This document shows, piece after piece, positions 1 through 6,595 of a stretch of DNA of 33,570 bases. Each line of letters starts with the position of its first letter. The stretch's first letter is position 1. The stretch spans positions 1-33,570 of the forward strand of contig NZ_JABASV010000019.1 of NCBI RefSeq assembly GCF_016107625.1. Direction: 5' to 3'. A program made the position numbers and the translations under genes. The notes under the pieces are model-generated. The model ran no database searches, was not told where the DNA came from, and worked only from the letters and a program-made list of their open reading frames with translations. The DNA is from Vreelandella alkaliphila (lineage in GTDB: Bacteria; Pseudomonadota; Gammaproteobacteria; Pseudomonadales; Halomonadaceae).

Positions 1-76
1 GTCCCATTCGTCTAGTGGTCTAGGACACCGCCCTTTCACGGCGGTAACAGGGGTTCGAACCCCCTATGGGACGCCA
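1..76 (+). tRNA. tRNA-Glu (anticodon TTC)
   Basis: A complete cloverleaf is visible. The 7-bp acceptor stem GTCCCAT pairs with ATGGGAC, the anticodon stem CCGCC/GGCGG (28-32 with 40-44) encloses loop CTTTCAC with TTC at 35-37, the T-arm GGGGTTCGAACCCC is intact, and the discriminator G is followed by an encoded CCA (74-76). It lies 32 bp upstream of tRNA-Gly, so the two are probably one transcript whose promoter lies before the window. Confidence 0.97.
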
Positions 77-108
77 TCTCGCACTTTTCGTAGCACTGTT
101 TGTTGTAC

Positions 109-183
109 GCGGGAATAGCTCAGTGGTAGAGCATCGCCTTGCCAAGGCGAGGGTCGAGAGTTCGAATCTCTTTTCCCGCTCCA
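109..183 (+). tRNA. tRNA-Gly (anticodon GCC)
   Basis: The acceptor stem GCGGGAA pairs with TTCCCGC, the anticodon stem TCGCC/GGCGA encloses loop TTGCCAA with anticodon GCC, the T-arm is GAGAGTTCGAATCTC, the discriminator is T and CCA is encoded (181-183). It is the second gene of the tRNA-Glu/tRNA-Gly pair. A damaged copy of its 3' half follows at 201-257. Confidence 0.97.
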
Positions 184-200
184 TACAACGGCTCTACATA

Positions 201-257
201 GGTGCCAAGGGTCGAGAGCTGGAGCGCCAGCCCGGTTGAATCTCTTTTCCCGCTCCA
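201..257 (+). pseudogene. Damaged 3' copy of tRNA-Gly
   Basis: This stretch repeats pieces of the tRNA-Gly just upstream in the same order: GCCAAGG, then GGTCGAGAG, then, after a foreign 17-nt insert that itself forms a CTGG/CCAG hairpin, TTGAATCTC and the acceptor end TTTTCCCGCTCCA. There is no 5' half or D-arm, the T-loop has lost a base and the T-arm is split by the insert, so it cannot fold as a tRNA. A relic of a tandem duplication, or a tRNA 3'-end remnant left by an element, would explain it. I see no integrase or attachment partner nearby. Confidence 0.6.
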
Positions 258-450
258 AGCAAATACTCTCTTTTTATCCCCCCTTTATTGCTTGTTTTCC
301 TGTGTTTTTTTGAACACCGTATCGCACATCAATTGGCGATATTTTTGCGTGGCTGTCTTTCGAGCGACTTGAAAAAACATACGGATGCCCCGATATCGTC
401 TCGTCTAACTTGTTTTTCTTGTGCTCCCCATTTGCTGACAGGACATATTC
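258..450. other. Intergenic leader of the ABC exporter operon
   Basis: This AT-rich spacer lies between the tRNA relic and the ABC exporter. I see no convincing hairpin terminator and no strong promoter match. A Shine-Dalgarno-like AGGA lies about 8 bases before the ATG at 451. Confidence 0.4.
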
Positions 451-1413
451 ATGGCCGAACCGGCATTGTCTATCCGTGGCCTCACAAAAGTGTATGGCAA
501 CGGCTTTCAAGCGTTAAAAGGTATTGATTTAGACGTCCAACAGGGCGATTTTTTTGCTTTGTTAGGACCCAACGGCGCGGGTAAGTCGACCACCCTGGGG
601 GTGGTCTGCTCGTTGGTGCAGAAGTCCGCCGGTAAGGTGTCGATTTTTGGCATCGATATTGATAAAGACTTCGCGAAAGCCAAATACCAGCTTGGCGTGG
701 TGCCCCAGGAATTCAATTTTAATCAGTTTGAAAAGGTCATTGATATCATTCTGGCCCAGGCGGGTTATTACGGAATGACCCGTAAAGAGGCGTTGCCCCG
801 TGCTAAGCAACTGCTTACGGACCTTGGGCTATGGGACAAACGCAACGGCAGTGCGCGTATGCTTTCTGGCGGTATGAAGCGTCGTTTGATGATTGCCCGT
901 GCGCTGATGCATCGCCCAAAGCTACTGATTCTTGATGAGCCAACAGCGGGTGTCGACATCGAGCTGCGCCGCAGTATGTGGGAATACATGCGGCGTATTA
1001 ACCGCGATGAGGGCACTACCATTATTCTCACGACACACTATCTCGAAGAGGCCGAGAGCCTGTGCCGCAATATCGCCATTATCAATCAAGGCGAAATCGT
1101 GCGTAACACCAGTGTGCGTGAACTACTGACCGAGCTGAACACTGAAACCTTCCTGCTCGACTTGTCCGCCCCGGTTGAGCAAGCGCCCGTCATTGAAGGA
1201 TTTGAAATTCAGCAGATCGAGCCTTCCCAACTGGCGTTAGTGATTCATCGTGGTCAGCAGCTTAACGATGTGTTCAGTGCCTTAAGCGAGCAGGGGCTAA
1301 ACGTGGTTTCCATGCGCAACCGCGCCAACCGCTTAGAGGAGATGTTTGTTTCCATGGTGGAAAGTAGCCAGCAAGCGATTGATCAACGCAAGCAGCAGGA
1401 GGCGCGGGCATGA
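451..1413 (+). CDS. yadG: ABC exporter ATP-binding protein (YadG family)
   Basis: This 320-residue protein is the ATPase of an ABC-2 type exporter. Walker A GPNGAGKST is at residues 39-47, the signature LSGGMKRR at 138-145, Walker B LLILDEP at 158-164 and the switch histidine at 195 (TTHYLEEAE). The region after about 215 is the usual C-terminal extension of this group. Length and sequence pattern closely match E. coli YadG (308 residues), whose substrate is unknown. The ATG at 451 follows a modest AGGA. The stop overlaps the permease start in ATGA (1410-1413), so the two are translationally coupled and should form one complex at the inner membrane. Confidence 0.93.
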   Translation: MAEPALSIRGLTKVYGNGFQALKGIDLDVQQGDFFALLGPNGAGKSTTLGVVCSLVQKSAGKVSIFGIDIDKDFAKAKYQLGVVPQEFNFNQFEKVIDIILAQAGYYGMTRKEALPRAKQLLTDLGLWDKRNGSARMLSGGMKRRLMIARALMHRPKLLILDEPTAGVDIELRRSMWEYMRRINRDEGTTIILTTHYLEEAESLCRNIAIINQGEIVRNTSVRELLTELNTETFLLDLSAPVEQAPVIEGFEIQQIEPSQLALVIHRGQQLNDVFSALSEQGLNVVSMRNRANRLEEMFVSMVESSQQAIDQRKQQEARA

Positions 1414-2183
1414 ATGCAACGCAGACCCTCATTGCGCTGTGGACCTTAGTGCTTAAAGAGATCAAACGCTTTACGCGGATTTGGCCGCAAACCTTGCTGC
1501 CGCCATCAATCACCATGGCGATGTACTTCATCATCTTCGGTAACTTAATTGGTTCGCGCATTGGCGATATGGACGGCTTCAGCTACATGGACTTCATTGT
1601 GCCAGGGCTGATTATGATGTCGGTGATCACCAACAGCTACTCCAACGTGGCCTCTAGCTTTTTTTCCAATAAGTTTCAGCGCTCTATTGAAGAGATGATG
1701 GTCTCTCCCATGCCTAACTGGGTGATCTTATCCGGCTTTATTTTGGGTGGTATGGCCCGTGGCTTGGGGGTGGGGTTAATTGTTACGCTGGTGTCGCTGT
1801 TCTTTACCCGTTTAACTGTCGAGCATCCACTGCTCACGGTGCTGGTCGTTGTGCTGACCTCGGCGCTGTTTTCCATCGGCGGTTTTATTAACGCGCTGTT
1901 GGCCAATAAATTCGATGATATCTCCATCGTGCCGACGTTTATTTTGACCCCGCTGACGTATTTAGGCGGCGTGTTTTACTCGATTTCGATGCTGCCCGAT
2001 TTCTGGCAGAGCGTCTCCATGCTCAACCCAATACTGTATATGGTGAACGTTTTCCGCTACGGCTTTTTAGGCGTTTCTGACATTCCGGTCGTCTGGGCGC
2101 TGGCCGCTATCTTTGCCTTTATCGTTGTGCTGTTTATGGTGGCACTCACCATGCTAGAGCGCGGCAAAGGTATTCGCAGTTAA
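1410..2183 (+). CDS. yadH: ABC-2 type exporter permease (YadH family)
   Basis: This 257-residue integral membrane protein has about six hydrophobic segments and a conserved ABC-2 central stretch (GLIMMSVITNSYSNV, then the EEMMVSP coupling region that contacts the ATPase). Its length matches E. coli YadH (256 residues). It starts inside the stop of the ATPase gene, so the pair is co-translated. It forms the transmembrane path of the exporter; the cargo cannot be read from the sequence. Confidence 0.92.
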   Translation: MNATQTLIALWTLVLKEIKRFTRIWPQTLLPPSITMAMYFIIFGNLIGSRIGDMDGFSYMDFIVPGLIMMSVITNSYSNVASSFFSNKFQRSIEEMMVSPMPNWVILSGFILGGMARGLGVGLIVTLVSLFFTRLTVEHPLLTVLVVVLTSALFSIGGFINALLANKFDDISIVPTFILTPLTYLGGVFYSISMLPDFWQSVSMLNPILYMVNVFRYGFLGVSDIPVVWALAAIFAFIVVLFMVALTMLERGKGIRS

Positions 2184-2240
2184 GCGTGTGATAACGCCCA
2201 GTAGGAAAAAGCACGCTACTAATCAAGAGAGCAACCCGTC

Positions 2241-3074
2241 ATGGCACATCGCCCCGATACTTTAGAACACGCGCCCTTAGGGCGCGATTCCGCTTACCCT
2301 GAGCATTATGACGCTGGGCTGTTGTATCCTATTCCCCGTGCTGCTAACCGTGCCCCATTGGGCATTGAAGACAATAAGCTGCCGTTTGTGGGGGAAGATG
2401 AGTGGCACGCGTTTGAAGTTTCCTGGTTGAATAACCGTGGTAAACCCATCGTGGCGGTTGCCCGTTTTCGCCTGCCTGCGGATTCACCCAACCTGATCGA
2501 ATCCAAATCCTGGAAGCTCTATCTCAATAGCCTAAATCAAACGCACTTTGAAAGCCGAGACGCGGTGCAACGTGTGCTTGTTCGCGACCTAGCCGCGGCG
2601 GCGGGTGCTGCCGTTAGCGTAGAGCTATTAGCGGTAGACGACGCTGAGCTTGCCCCCCAGCGCTTGCCGGGCGAATGCCTGGATGACCTGGATATCGACA
2701 TCAGCGATTACACGCCCAGTGCAGCGCATTTGGCCGTCAGCGAAGAGATTGTTGAAGAGACACTGCATTCCCATCTACTTAAATCTAACTGCCCTGTGAC
2801 TGGCCAACCCGATTGGGGTAGCGTATTAATTCGCTATAAAGGCCCTAAAATCGACCGTGAAGGGCTGCTACGCTACCTAATCGGTTATCGTCAGCACCAG
2901 GACTTTCACGAGCACTGTGTCGAGCATATTTTTACTGACCTGATGCAACTGGCTAAGCCTGAAGAGCTACTGGTGCTGGCCCGCTATGTTCGCCGCGGCG
3001 GGCTTGATATCAGCCCATGGCGAGCAACTCCAGGATTAACGCCGCCCAGCCCATTGCGCCTAGCAAGGCAGTAA
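2241..3074 (+). CDS. queF: NADPH-dependent 7-cyano-7-deazaguanine reductase QueF
   Basis: QueF reduces preQ0 to preQ1 with two NADPH in queuosine biosynthesis for tRNA wobble modification. At 277 residues this is the long bimodular form (E. coli 282). The QueF motif ESKSWKLYLNSLNQT is at 87-101. Catalytic Cys184 (NCPVTGQPDWGS) and Asp191, and the substrate-binding His223-Glu224 pair, are each offset by exactly 6 from the E. coli residues. The start ATG follows AAGAGAG. It sits 57 bp after the ABC permease and 47 bp before the nitroreductase on the same strand. No preQ1 riboswitch was recognised upstream. Confidence 0.96.
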   Translation: MAHRPDTLEHAPLGRDSAYPEHYDAGLLYPIPRAANRAPLGIEDNKLPFVGEDEWHAFEVSWLNNRGKPIVAVARFRLPADSPNLIESKSWKLYLNSLNQTHFESRDAVQRVLVRDLAAAAGAAVSVELLAVDDAELAPQRLPGECLDDLDIDISDYTPSAAHLAVSEEIVEETLHSHLLKSNCPVTGQPDWGSVLIRYKGPKIDREGLLRYLIGYRQHQDFHEHCVEHIFTDLMQLAKPEELLVLARYVRRGGLDISPWRATPGLTPPSPLRLARQ

Positions 3075-3121
3075 CAACGGCGCTAACCTAGCGCTCAACG
3101 ATCAATAAAAGGGGAGTCATA

Positions 3122-3682
3122 ATGGACGCACTCACGCTGCTTCACGAACGTAGTTCTATGGGGAAACTCACCGAGCCTGCGCCCAGTGCCGACCAGCTCA
3201 GCGCTATCTACCAAGCTGCGCTGCGCGCCCCAGACCATAAAGAGCTGCGCCCCTGGCGGTTTATCGAATTTGTCGGCGAAGGGCGCGAGCGCCTTGGTGA
3301 GCTGTTTGCAGAAGCAGAGTTTCAAGAAGACCCCAGTGCCAGCGATGACACGCTAAATTCCGCACGAAAAAAACCGCTACGTGCGCCGATGATCATTGCC
3401 GTGATTGCCAAGGTCACCCCAGATATTCCGGGCGTGCCGAAAATGGAGCAGGTGATTTCCGCCGGATGCGCCGCCCACGGCATTCTACTGGCCGCCCACG
3501 CGCAAGGGTTAGGTGCCATGTGGCGCAGCGGTAAGTACGCCTTTGATCCCGTGGTGCGTAAAGGCCTATCGCTAGACGAAAATGACGAAGTGGTCGCGTT
3601 TATCTATCTGGGTAGCCTAGCGGGTCGCCATAAACCGCTACCTCAGCACAATGTGGAAGACTTTGTAGAGCGTTGGGATTAA
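3122..3682 (+). CDS. NAD(P)H nitroreductase, YdjA-like
   Basis: This 186-residue protein matches the short nitroreductase subgroup of E. coli YdjA (183 residues). Shared patterns are the start MDAL-LL--R, EPAP, APDHKxxxPWRF at about 38-49 and the helix GEGRERLGE. These enzymes are FMN-containing homodimers that use NAD(P)H; the natural substrate is unknown. A clear ribosome site AAAAGGGGAG precedes the ATG at 3122. The stop lies 5 bp before the preferred start of the thioesterase, which suggests co-transcription. Confidence 0.9.
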   Translation: MDALTLLHERSSMGKLTEPAPSADQLSAIYQAALRAPDHKELRPWRFIEFVGEGRERLGELFAEAEFQEDPSASDDTLNSARKKPLRAPMIIAVIAKVTPDIPGVPKMEQVISAGCAAHGILLAAHAQGLGAMWRSGKYAFDPVVRKGLSLDENDEVVAFIYLGSLAGRHKPLPQHNVEDFVERWD

Positions 3683-3687
3683 CGGTC

Positions 3688-4206
3688 ATGAGACAGCCAC
3701 GTCAACCAGGAGTGCCTTACCCCCGTTTGCCACTCCCTGAAACCCAGGAAGACCTTGCCGCCTTTCAGCGGTGGCTAGGGGAAGCAATTCCCATGGTGGG
3801 CACGCTGGGAATTCAAGGCATGACCCAAAGCACCGCCCGAGAGGGCGGGGCGTTGATGTGGCAGCTAGCGCTTAGCCCCAACCTAAACGACAAAGGCACA
3901 GGCTTCGGTGGTGCGCTAACGGCGCAAACCACGCTACAGGGCTGGTGTTGGGTAACGCTATGGCTGCGTGCCCAAGGGCGGGCGCAAGATGTGGTAGTGG
4001 CAGAAGCCAGCCAGCGCTTTCTTGCGCCAGTTACTAGCGACTACCGCATCATTTGCACTCCCAGCGACTCCCAAGGCCCTGAACAGCTAGCGGAAAAGCT
4101 TAACGCGCGGGGTAGGGGCAGCATTGCACTCACTCAGCAGCTCTATTGTGGCGACACGCTCTGTCTGGAAGCCAACGGGCGCTACGCTGTGCTGCCTGTT
4201 GCTTAA
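3688..4206 (+). CDS. YiiD C-terminal-type hotdog thioesterase (putative)
   Basis: This protein of about 172 residues resembles the C-terminal thioesterase domain of E. coli YiiD. It has an N-terminal helix with PMVGTLGI, then APL/SPNLNDKGTGFGGAL, the signature of this hotdog-fold family, then VVVAEASQRFLAPV. The acetyltransferase half of YiiD is absent, so it is a stand-alone thioesterase domain. Substrate is unknown; acyl-CoA or acyl-ACP is an inference. I chose the ATG at 3688, with GGGA about 9 bases upstream. A TTG at 3673, overlapping the nitroreductase stop, is an alternative. Confidence 0.82.
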   Translation: MRQPRQPGVPYPRLPLPETQEDLAAFQRWLGEAIPMVGTLGIQGMTQSTAREGGALMWQLALSPNLNDKGTGFGGALTAQTTLQGWCWVTLWLRAQGRAQDVVVAEASQRFLAPVTSDYRIICTPSDSQGPEQLAEKLNARGRGSIALTQQLYCGDTLCLEANGRYAVLPVA

Positions 4207-4219
4207 ATCTTTAAAAGGC

Positions 4220-4248
4220 TTGCTATTTTGGGCCTTAGACCATAGAAT
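4220..4248 (+). promoter_or_regulatory. Probable tRNA-Ser promoter
   Basis: TTGCTA (4220-4225) and TAGAAT (4243-4248) are separated by 17 bp. A GC-rich discriminator (GCGCC) follows, as is usual for stringently controlled stable-RNA promoters. The placement, about 45 bp before the mature tRNA, fits. Confidence 0.55.
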
Positions 4249-4299
4249 ATGCGCCGTTCTGTTGGGAAAGGCAACGCCTTAACAACCGAGCAAAAAAGT

Positions 4300-4387
4300 G
4301 GAGAGGTGTCCGAGTGGTCGAAGGAGCACGCCTGGAAAGTGTGTAAGTCGAAAGGCTTCGAGGGTTCGAATCCCTCCCTCTCCGCCA
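4300..4387 (+). tRNA. tRNA-Ser (anticodon GGA)
   Basis: The acceptor stem GGAGAGG pairs with CCTCTCC. The anticodon stem CACGC/GTGTG carries loop CTGGAAA with GGA, the long variable arm of a class II tRNA is present, the T-arm is GAGGGTTCGAATCCCTC and CCA is encoded at 4385-4387. It is a single-gene unit with its own promoter and terminator and borders the accessory segment that follows. Confidence 0.97.
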
Positions 4388-4397
4388 CAGAATATAG

Positions 4398-4429
4398 AAA
4401 AAGCCCGCTGAGCAATCAGCGGGCTTTTT
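4398..4429 (+). terminator. Rho-independent terminator of tRNA-Ser
   Basis: A perfect 14-bp inverted repeat (AAAAAGCCCGCTGA with TCAGCGGGCTTTTT) flanks a GCAA tetraloop and ends in a T-run. It begins 11 bp after the tRNA CCA. Confidence 0.93.
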
Positions 4430-4866
4430 CGTGCCTGCCATTTAAGTTATCCACATGCAGTTTGCGCTACGTTAGTTTTTTTGCCCATACAACGTGACAA
4501 GTGTAGGGTGCCTCGCTATTGTCATCTTAAGAATGGTGAGTAGTTGGAGTGTTTTACCCACTATGCGCGTTTTTCTGGAGAGGGCTTGTAATATAAATGC
4601 TCATTTTTCTAGAAGAGCTGCTTATAAGGTCATACAAAACAGTAGATTATTTTTGAAGGGCTTATGTTTATATGCAATTTTTAAAAGGCTGGCGACAGTG
4701 TTAACGCGCATGCGCATTTTTCTAGCAGCCTTCATTGCTAAATTGCGTACGTTGTTTTTATAAATTTCAATGTGTTAAGGGTTGGGTGTGGGCTTGGCTG
4801 TCGCCAGAAAAACACGCATGCGCATGAATAAACTGTTAGCACTCATGACTTAAATTCGGAGTAAAT
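4430..4866. repeat. AT-rich gene-less stretch with repeats of ATGCGCRTTTTTCTRG
   Basis: No convincing gene is present. The motif ATGCGCRTTTTTCTRG occurs at 4563-4578, 4597-4612 (one mismatch) and 4710-4725. A related inverted copy, ending in CCAG-AAAAA-reading sequence, is at 4804-4825. Weaker T-rich versions followed by GGCT lie near 4650 and 4676. A perfect 10-bp inverted pair CTGGCGACAG (4689-4698) and CTGTCGCCAG (4798-4807) encloses the third copy. Composition is clearly more AT-rich than the flanking core genes. The right edge, GTTAGCA at 4835-4841, is a possible but imperfect cassette boundary. Confidence 0.5.
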
Positions 4867-5739
4867 ATGGAAAGAGGGATAATTACTCCAGCAATGGAGA
4901 TTGTTAGCGAGGGTGACTCGCTTTCTATGAGAGGCGGCATACCACCTGAGAAATGCCGCTACTACGCTCTATATTGGGATAAGGTGGTTGTAACCGATAG
5001 CAATATTTTTGGAACGGGTTTGTCTGATGATTTGCAATTGTTAGAAGGAGCAGGAATTGTCAGGAAAGAAACCGCCAGAATGAATCTGAACGGTACTTTC
5101 AATGGAAGCGATCTTGCGAACATGCATTTCCAAGGACTCGCTGAAGTTTCAGCTAATCTCACCAATCAAAACCCAGGACAATGGGCTATCCATCAGAGTG
5201 GCGACCAACTAATTGTACCTGCTTCTATGTCTAAAGATTTGATTACAGCTGACTTTGAATTAACCCGTTGTCTACCAGTGCCAAAGTCAGATGTCCCTTT
5301 AGATAGACTGTTGGAATTTAAGTTAAAAAGAACTGATGAACTAATTGCATTGCGCACAACTTTAGATGAGTTGTATGTGGAAATATCAAAATCTGCTGAT
5401 ATTCCTCGCTCAAAAATAGTTCAAATTCAACGTTTGGAACAAGCAATAAGCGATTTGGACAAAGTTGCGAAGCAAAGCTGGGGTGACAGATTGTTAGCAA
5501 GTCGAAAAGTTTCGCTTGATCTGAACTATGGTTCGGTGACAAATGGGGCAGTTACCGCTGGTCTGGTTGGAGCTGCATTTTCAAATCCACTCGCAGGCAT
5601 TTTCGTAGGCACAGCTCATGCACTGGTTTCAAGCCTCAAATTTGAGGTGTCAATTTCTAACCAACTGGAAAGCCCCCAAGGGAAGCAGTTGGAGCTGTCG
5701 TATATAAGCTCAATCAAAAATGAAGACATCGCAAACTAG
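4867..5739 (+). CDS. Hypothetical protein in integron-type gene cassette 1
   Basis: This 290-residue protein is not recognised with confidence; the start (RGIITPAMEI, then YYALYWDKVVVTD) recalls DUF6236-type proteins. There is a charged, probably helical segment at about 145-205 and a glycine/alanine-rich hydrophobic stretch at about 222-256 that could insert in a membrane or pack as a hairpin. GGAG lies about 8 bases before the ATG at 4867. Codon use and AT content differ from the neighbouring core genes. The stop codon is followed immediately by an attC-like site, the standard arrangement of a mobile gene cassette. An anti-phage or other accessory role is possible but not shown. Confidence 0.75.
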   Translation: MERGIITPAMEIVSEGDSLSMRGGIPPEKCRYYALYWDKVVVTDSNIFGTGLSDDLQLLEGAGIVRKETARMNLNGTFNGSDLANMHFQGLAEVSANLTNQNPGQWAIHQSGDQLIVPASMSKDLITADFELTRCLPVPKSDVPLDRLLEFKLKRTDELIALRTTLDELYVEISKSADIPRSKIVQIQRLEQAISDLDKVAKQSWGDRLLASRKVSLDLNYGSVTNGAVTAGLVGAAFSNPLAGIFVGTAHALVSSLKFEVSISNQLESPQGKQLELSYISSIKNEDIAN

Positions 5740-5811
5740 TGCTAACAAGCGCAAGCACTCGGATCAATTTTCCGCTGCGCTCCAAATTGCCCAGTGTTGC
5801 GAGCGTTAGAT
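5740..5811 (+). other. attC recombination site of cassette 1
   Basis: The site runs from an R''-like TGCTAAC (5740-5746) to a consensus R' GTTAGAT (5805-5811, GTTRRRY). Between them is an imperfect palindrome: GCGCAAGCACT pairs with AGTGTTGCGAGC, and CAATTT pairs with AAATTG, with unpaired bases as expected for a folded single-strand attC. Length is 72 bp, within the attC range. It begins just after the stop of the preceding ORF. Integron integrases cut between G5805 and T5806. Confidence 0.8.
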
Positions 5812-5833
5812 CTAAGGGAGAGAAGGACAGACT

Positions 5834-6229
5834 ATGGCAGACGTTTTGATGGGGTTTGTCAGCCCACTACAGAAATTGTTGGGAACCTTTCAAAGAGAAA
5901 GGCATTTCTTGGCGCAAATGAAAGCCCAACAGGAGAAGGACCGAAGAGAGGCATTGGAGGCTGTTCTATCTGCACTCAGCGAAACAAGGAGATATGTTGA
6001 TTCTTTGCCAGATGCCTATGATCGGGATACCGAATATCGGTTGTCCGAGTTGTGGGCAATTGCTGCGATTCGCAGCAGGAAGTCTATCGAGAGCATTCAA
6101 CCTGAAATGCTCGATAAATCTCAGTACTGGCTGGATAAGATTCGTTGGTCGCGTCAGGTTGTAGAGGAAAAGGGAATTGATCTTGAAACGATGGAGCGGA
6201 AGTTTAGAGAGCTGATCGCTGAACAATAA
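5834..6229 (+). CDS. Hypothetical protein in integron-type gene cassette 2
   Basis: This 131-residue protein was not recognised. It is soluble and mostly predicted helical, rich in Arg, Glu and Lys, with no signal peptide or membrane segment. It contains a YVDSLPDAYDRDTEYRLSEL stretch that might mediate packing. A strong ribosome site (GGGAGAGAAGGA) precedes the ATG at 5834. The ORF fills the space between two attC-like sites, starting 22 bp after the first and with its stop touching the second, as usual in integron cassettes. It has no promoter of its own that I can see. Confidence 0.75.
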   Translation: MADVLMGFVSPLQKLLGTFQRERHFLAQMKAQQEKDRREALEAVLSALSETRRYVDSLPDAYDRDTEYRLSELWAIAAIRSRKSIESIQPEMLDKSQYWLDKIRWSRQVVEEKGIDLETMERKFRELIAEQ

Positions 6230-6312
6230 TCTAACAATCGCAGGCACGGCGACACCCTTTCCATTGCGCCTTCGGCTCCACTCCAAGGGTGCGCATGCTG
6301 CAGGCGTTAAGT
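6229..6312 (+). other. attC recombination site of cassette 2
   Basis: R'' is ATCTAAC (6229-6235, consensus RYYYAAC) and R' is GTTAAGT (6306-6312, consensus GTTRRRY). The arms between them pair imperfectly: CACCCTT with AAGGGTG, and a GCAGGCA-type segment with TGCTGC. The GCGCCTTCGGCTCC centre is an apical loop. The 84-bp length is typical. The first base overlaps the stop codon of the cassette 2 ORF. Confidence 0.83.
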
Positions 6313-6342
6313 CAGTGCTCATGGAATATGCGCTTTTGGCCG

Positions 6343-6427
6343 TTAGGTATAAATAGCTTCGCTCACCCACCGCAGCCCCTCAATCACCTCGCACTCGGCG
6401 ATGAGGTGGCCACGGCGAGGCTGGTGT
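6343..6427 (-). pseudogene. Possible C-terminal gene relic
   Basis: On the minus strand an open stretch of 27 codons ends at TAA (6343-6345). It reads protein-like (RRGHLIAECEVIEGLRWVSE) but has no start or ribosome site. It directly abuts the cassette array; its stop lies inside a GTTAGGT (6342-6348). It could be the tail of a gene whose 5' part was lost when the array arrived, or chance. Confidence 0.25.
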
Positions 6428-6436
6428 CAGTTTCCT

Positions 6437-6523
6437 TTAAAAGGGAAATATGCCGCTGAAACCTATCCCTGCGACGGCGACGATCACAACAACGATAACG
6501 ACAATGGTAGTGGTAGATGGCAT
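6437..6523 (-). CDS. 28-residue single-span hydrophobic peptide
   Basis: This short ORF encodes 28 residues beginning MPSTTT, followed by about 20 nearly uninterrupted Val, Ile, Ala and Gly residues and ending GIFPF. That is a textbook single transmembrane helix. A good ribosome site (AGGAAGAG) lies about 5 bases before the ATG. It is isolated between the cassette array and the LPD1-like gene. Its function is unknown; small membrane peptides of this sort can be toxins or regulators of larger membrane proteins. It is too short for most gene callers. Confidence 0.5.
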   Translation of the reverse strand: MPSTTTIVVIVVVIVAVAGIGFSGIFPF

Positions 6524-6595
6524 TTTTCTCTTCCTTTGAGATATGAATGTCATTGAAGCGTAGTCGTCATTGGCGTGTTTCGCACATCCCGCGTT

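Noticed and set aside
64..258. Minus-strand ORF of 64 residues over the tRNA-Glu/tRNA-Gly region
   Set aside because: It runs antisense through both tRNA genes and the tRNA relic and has no ribosome site; a frame shadow of tRNA sequence.
4241..4255. CATAGAATATGCGCC near tRNA-Ser matching CATGGAATATGCGCT near 6319, as flanking repeats of an island
   Set aside because: Thirteen of 15 bases match, but the first copy is the tRNA-Ser promoter -10 and discriminator; the second lies in unrelated sequence, and no target-site logic links them.
4494..4763. Plus-strand 89-codon ORF in the repeat stretch after tRNA-Ser
   Set aside because: Its product only reflects the repeats (FL and RR repeats from the T-rich motif) and there is no ribosome site; more likely non-coding.
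5966..6370. Minus-strand 134-codon ORF across cassette 2 and its attC
   Set aside because: It crosses the attC site and lies antisense to a better supported ORF with a ribosome site.
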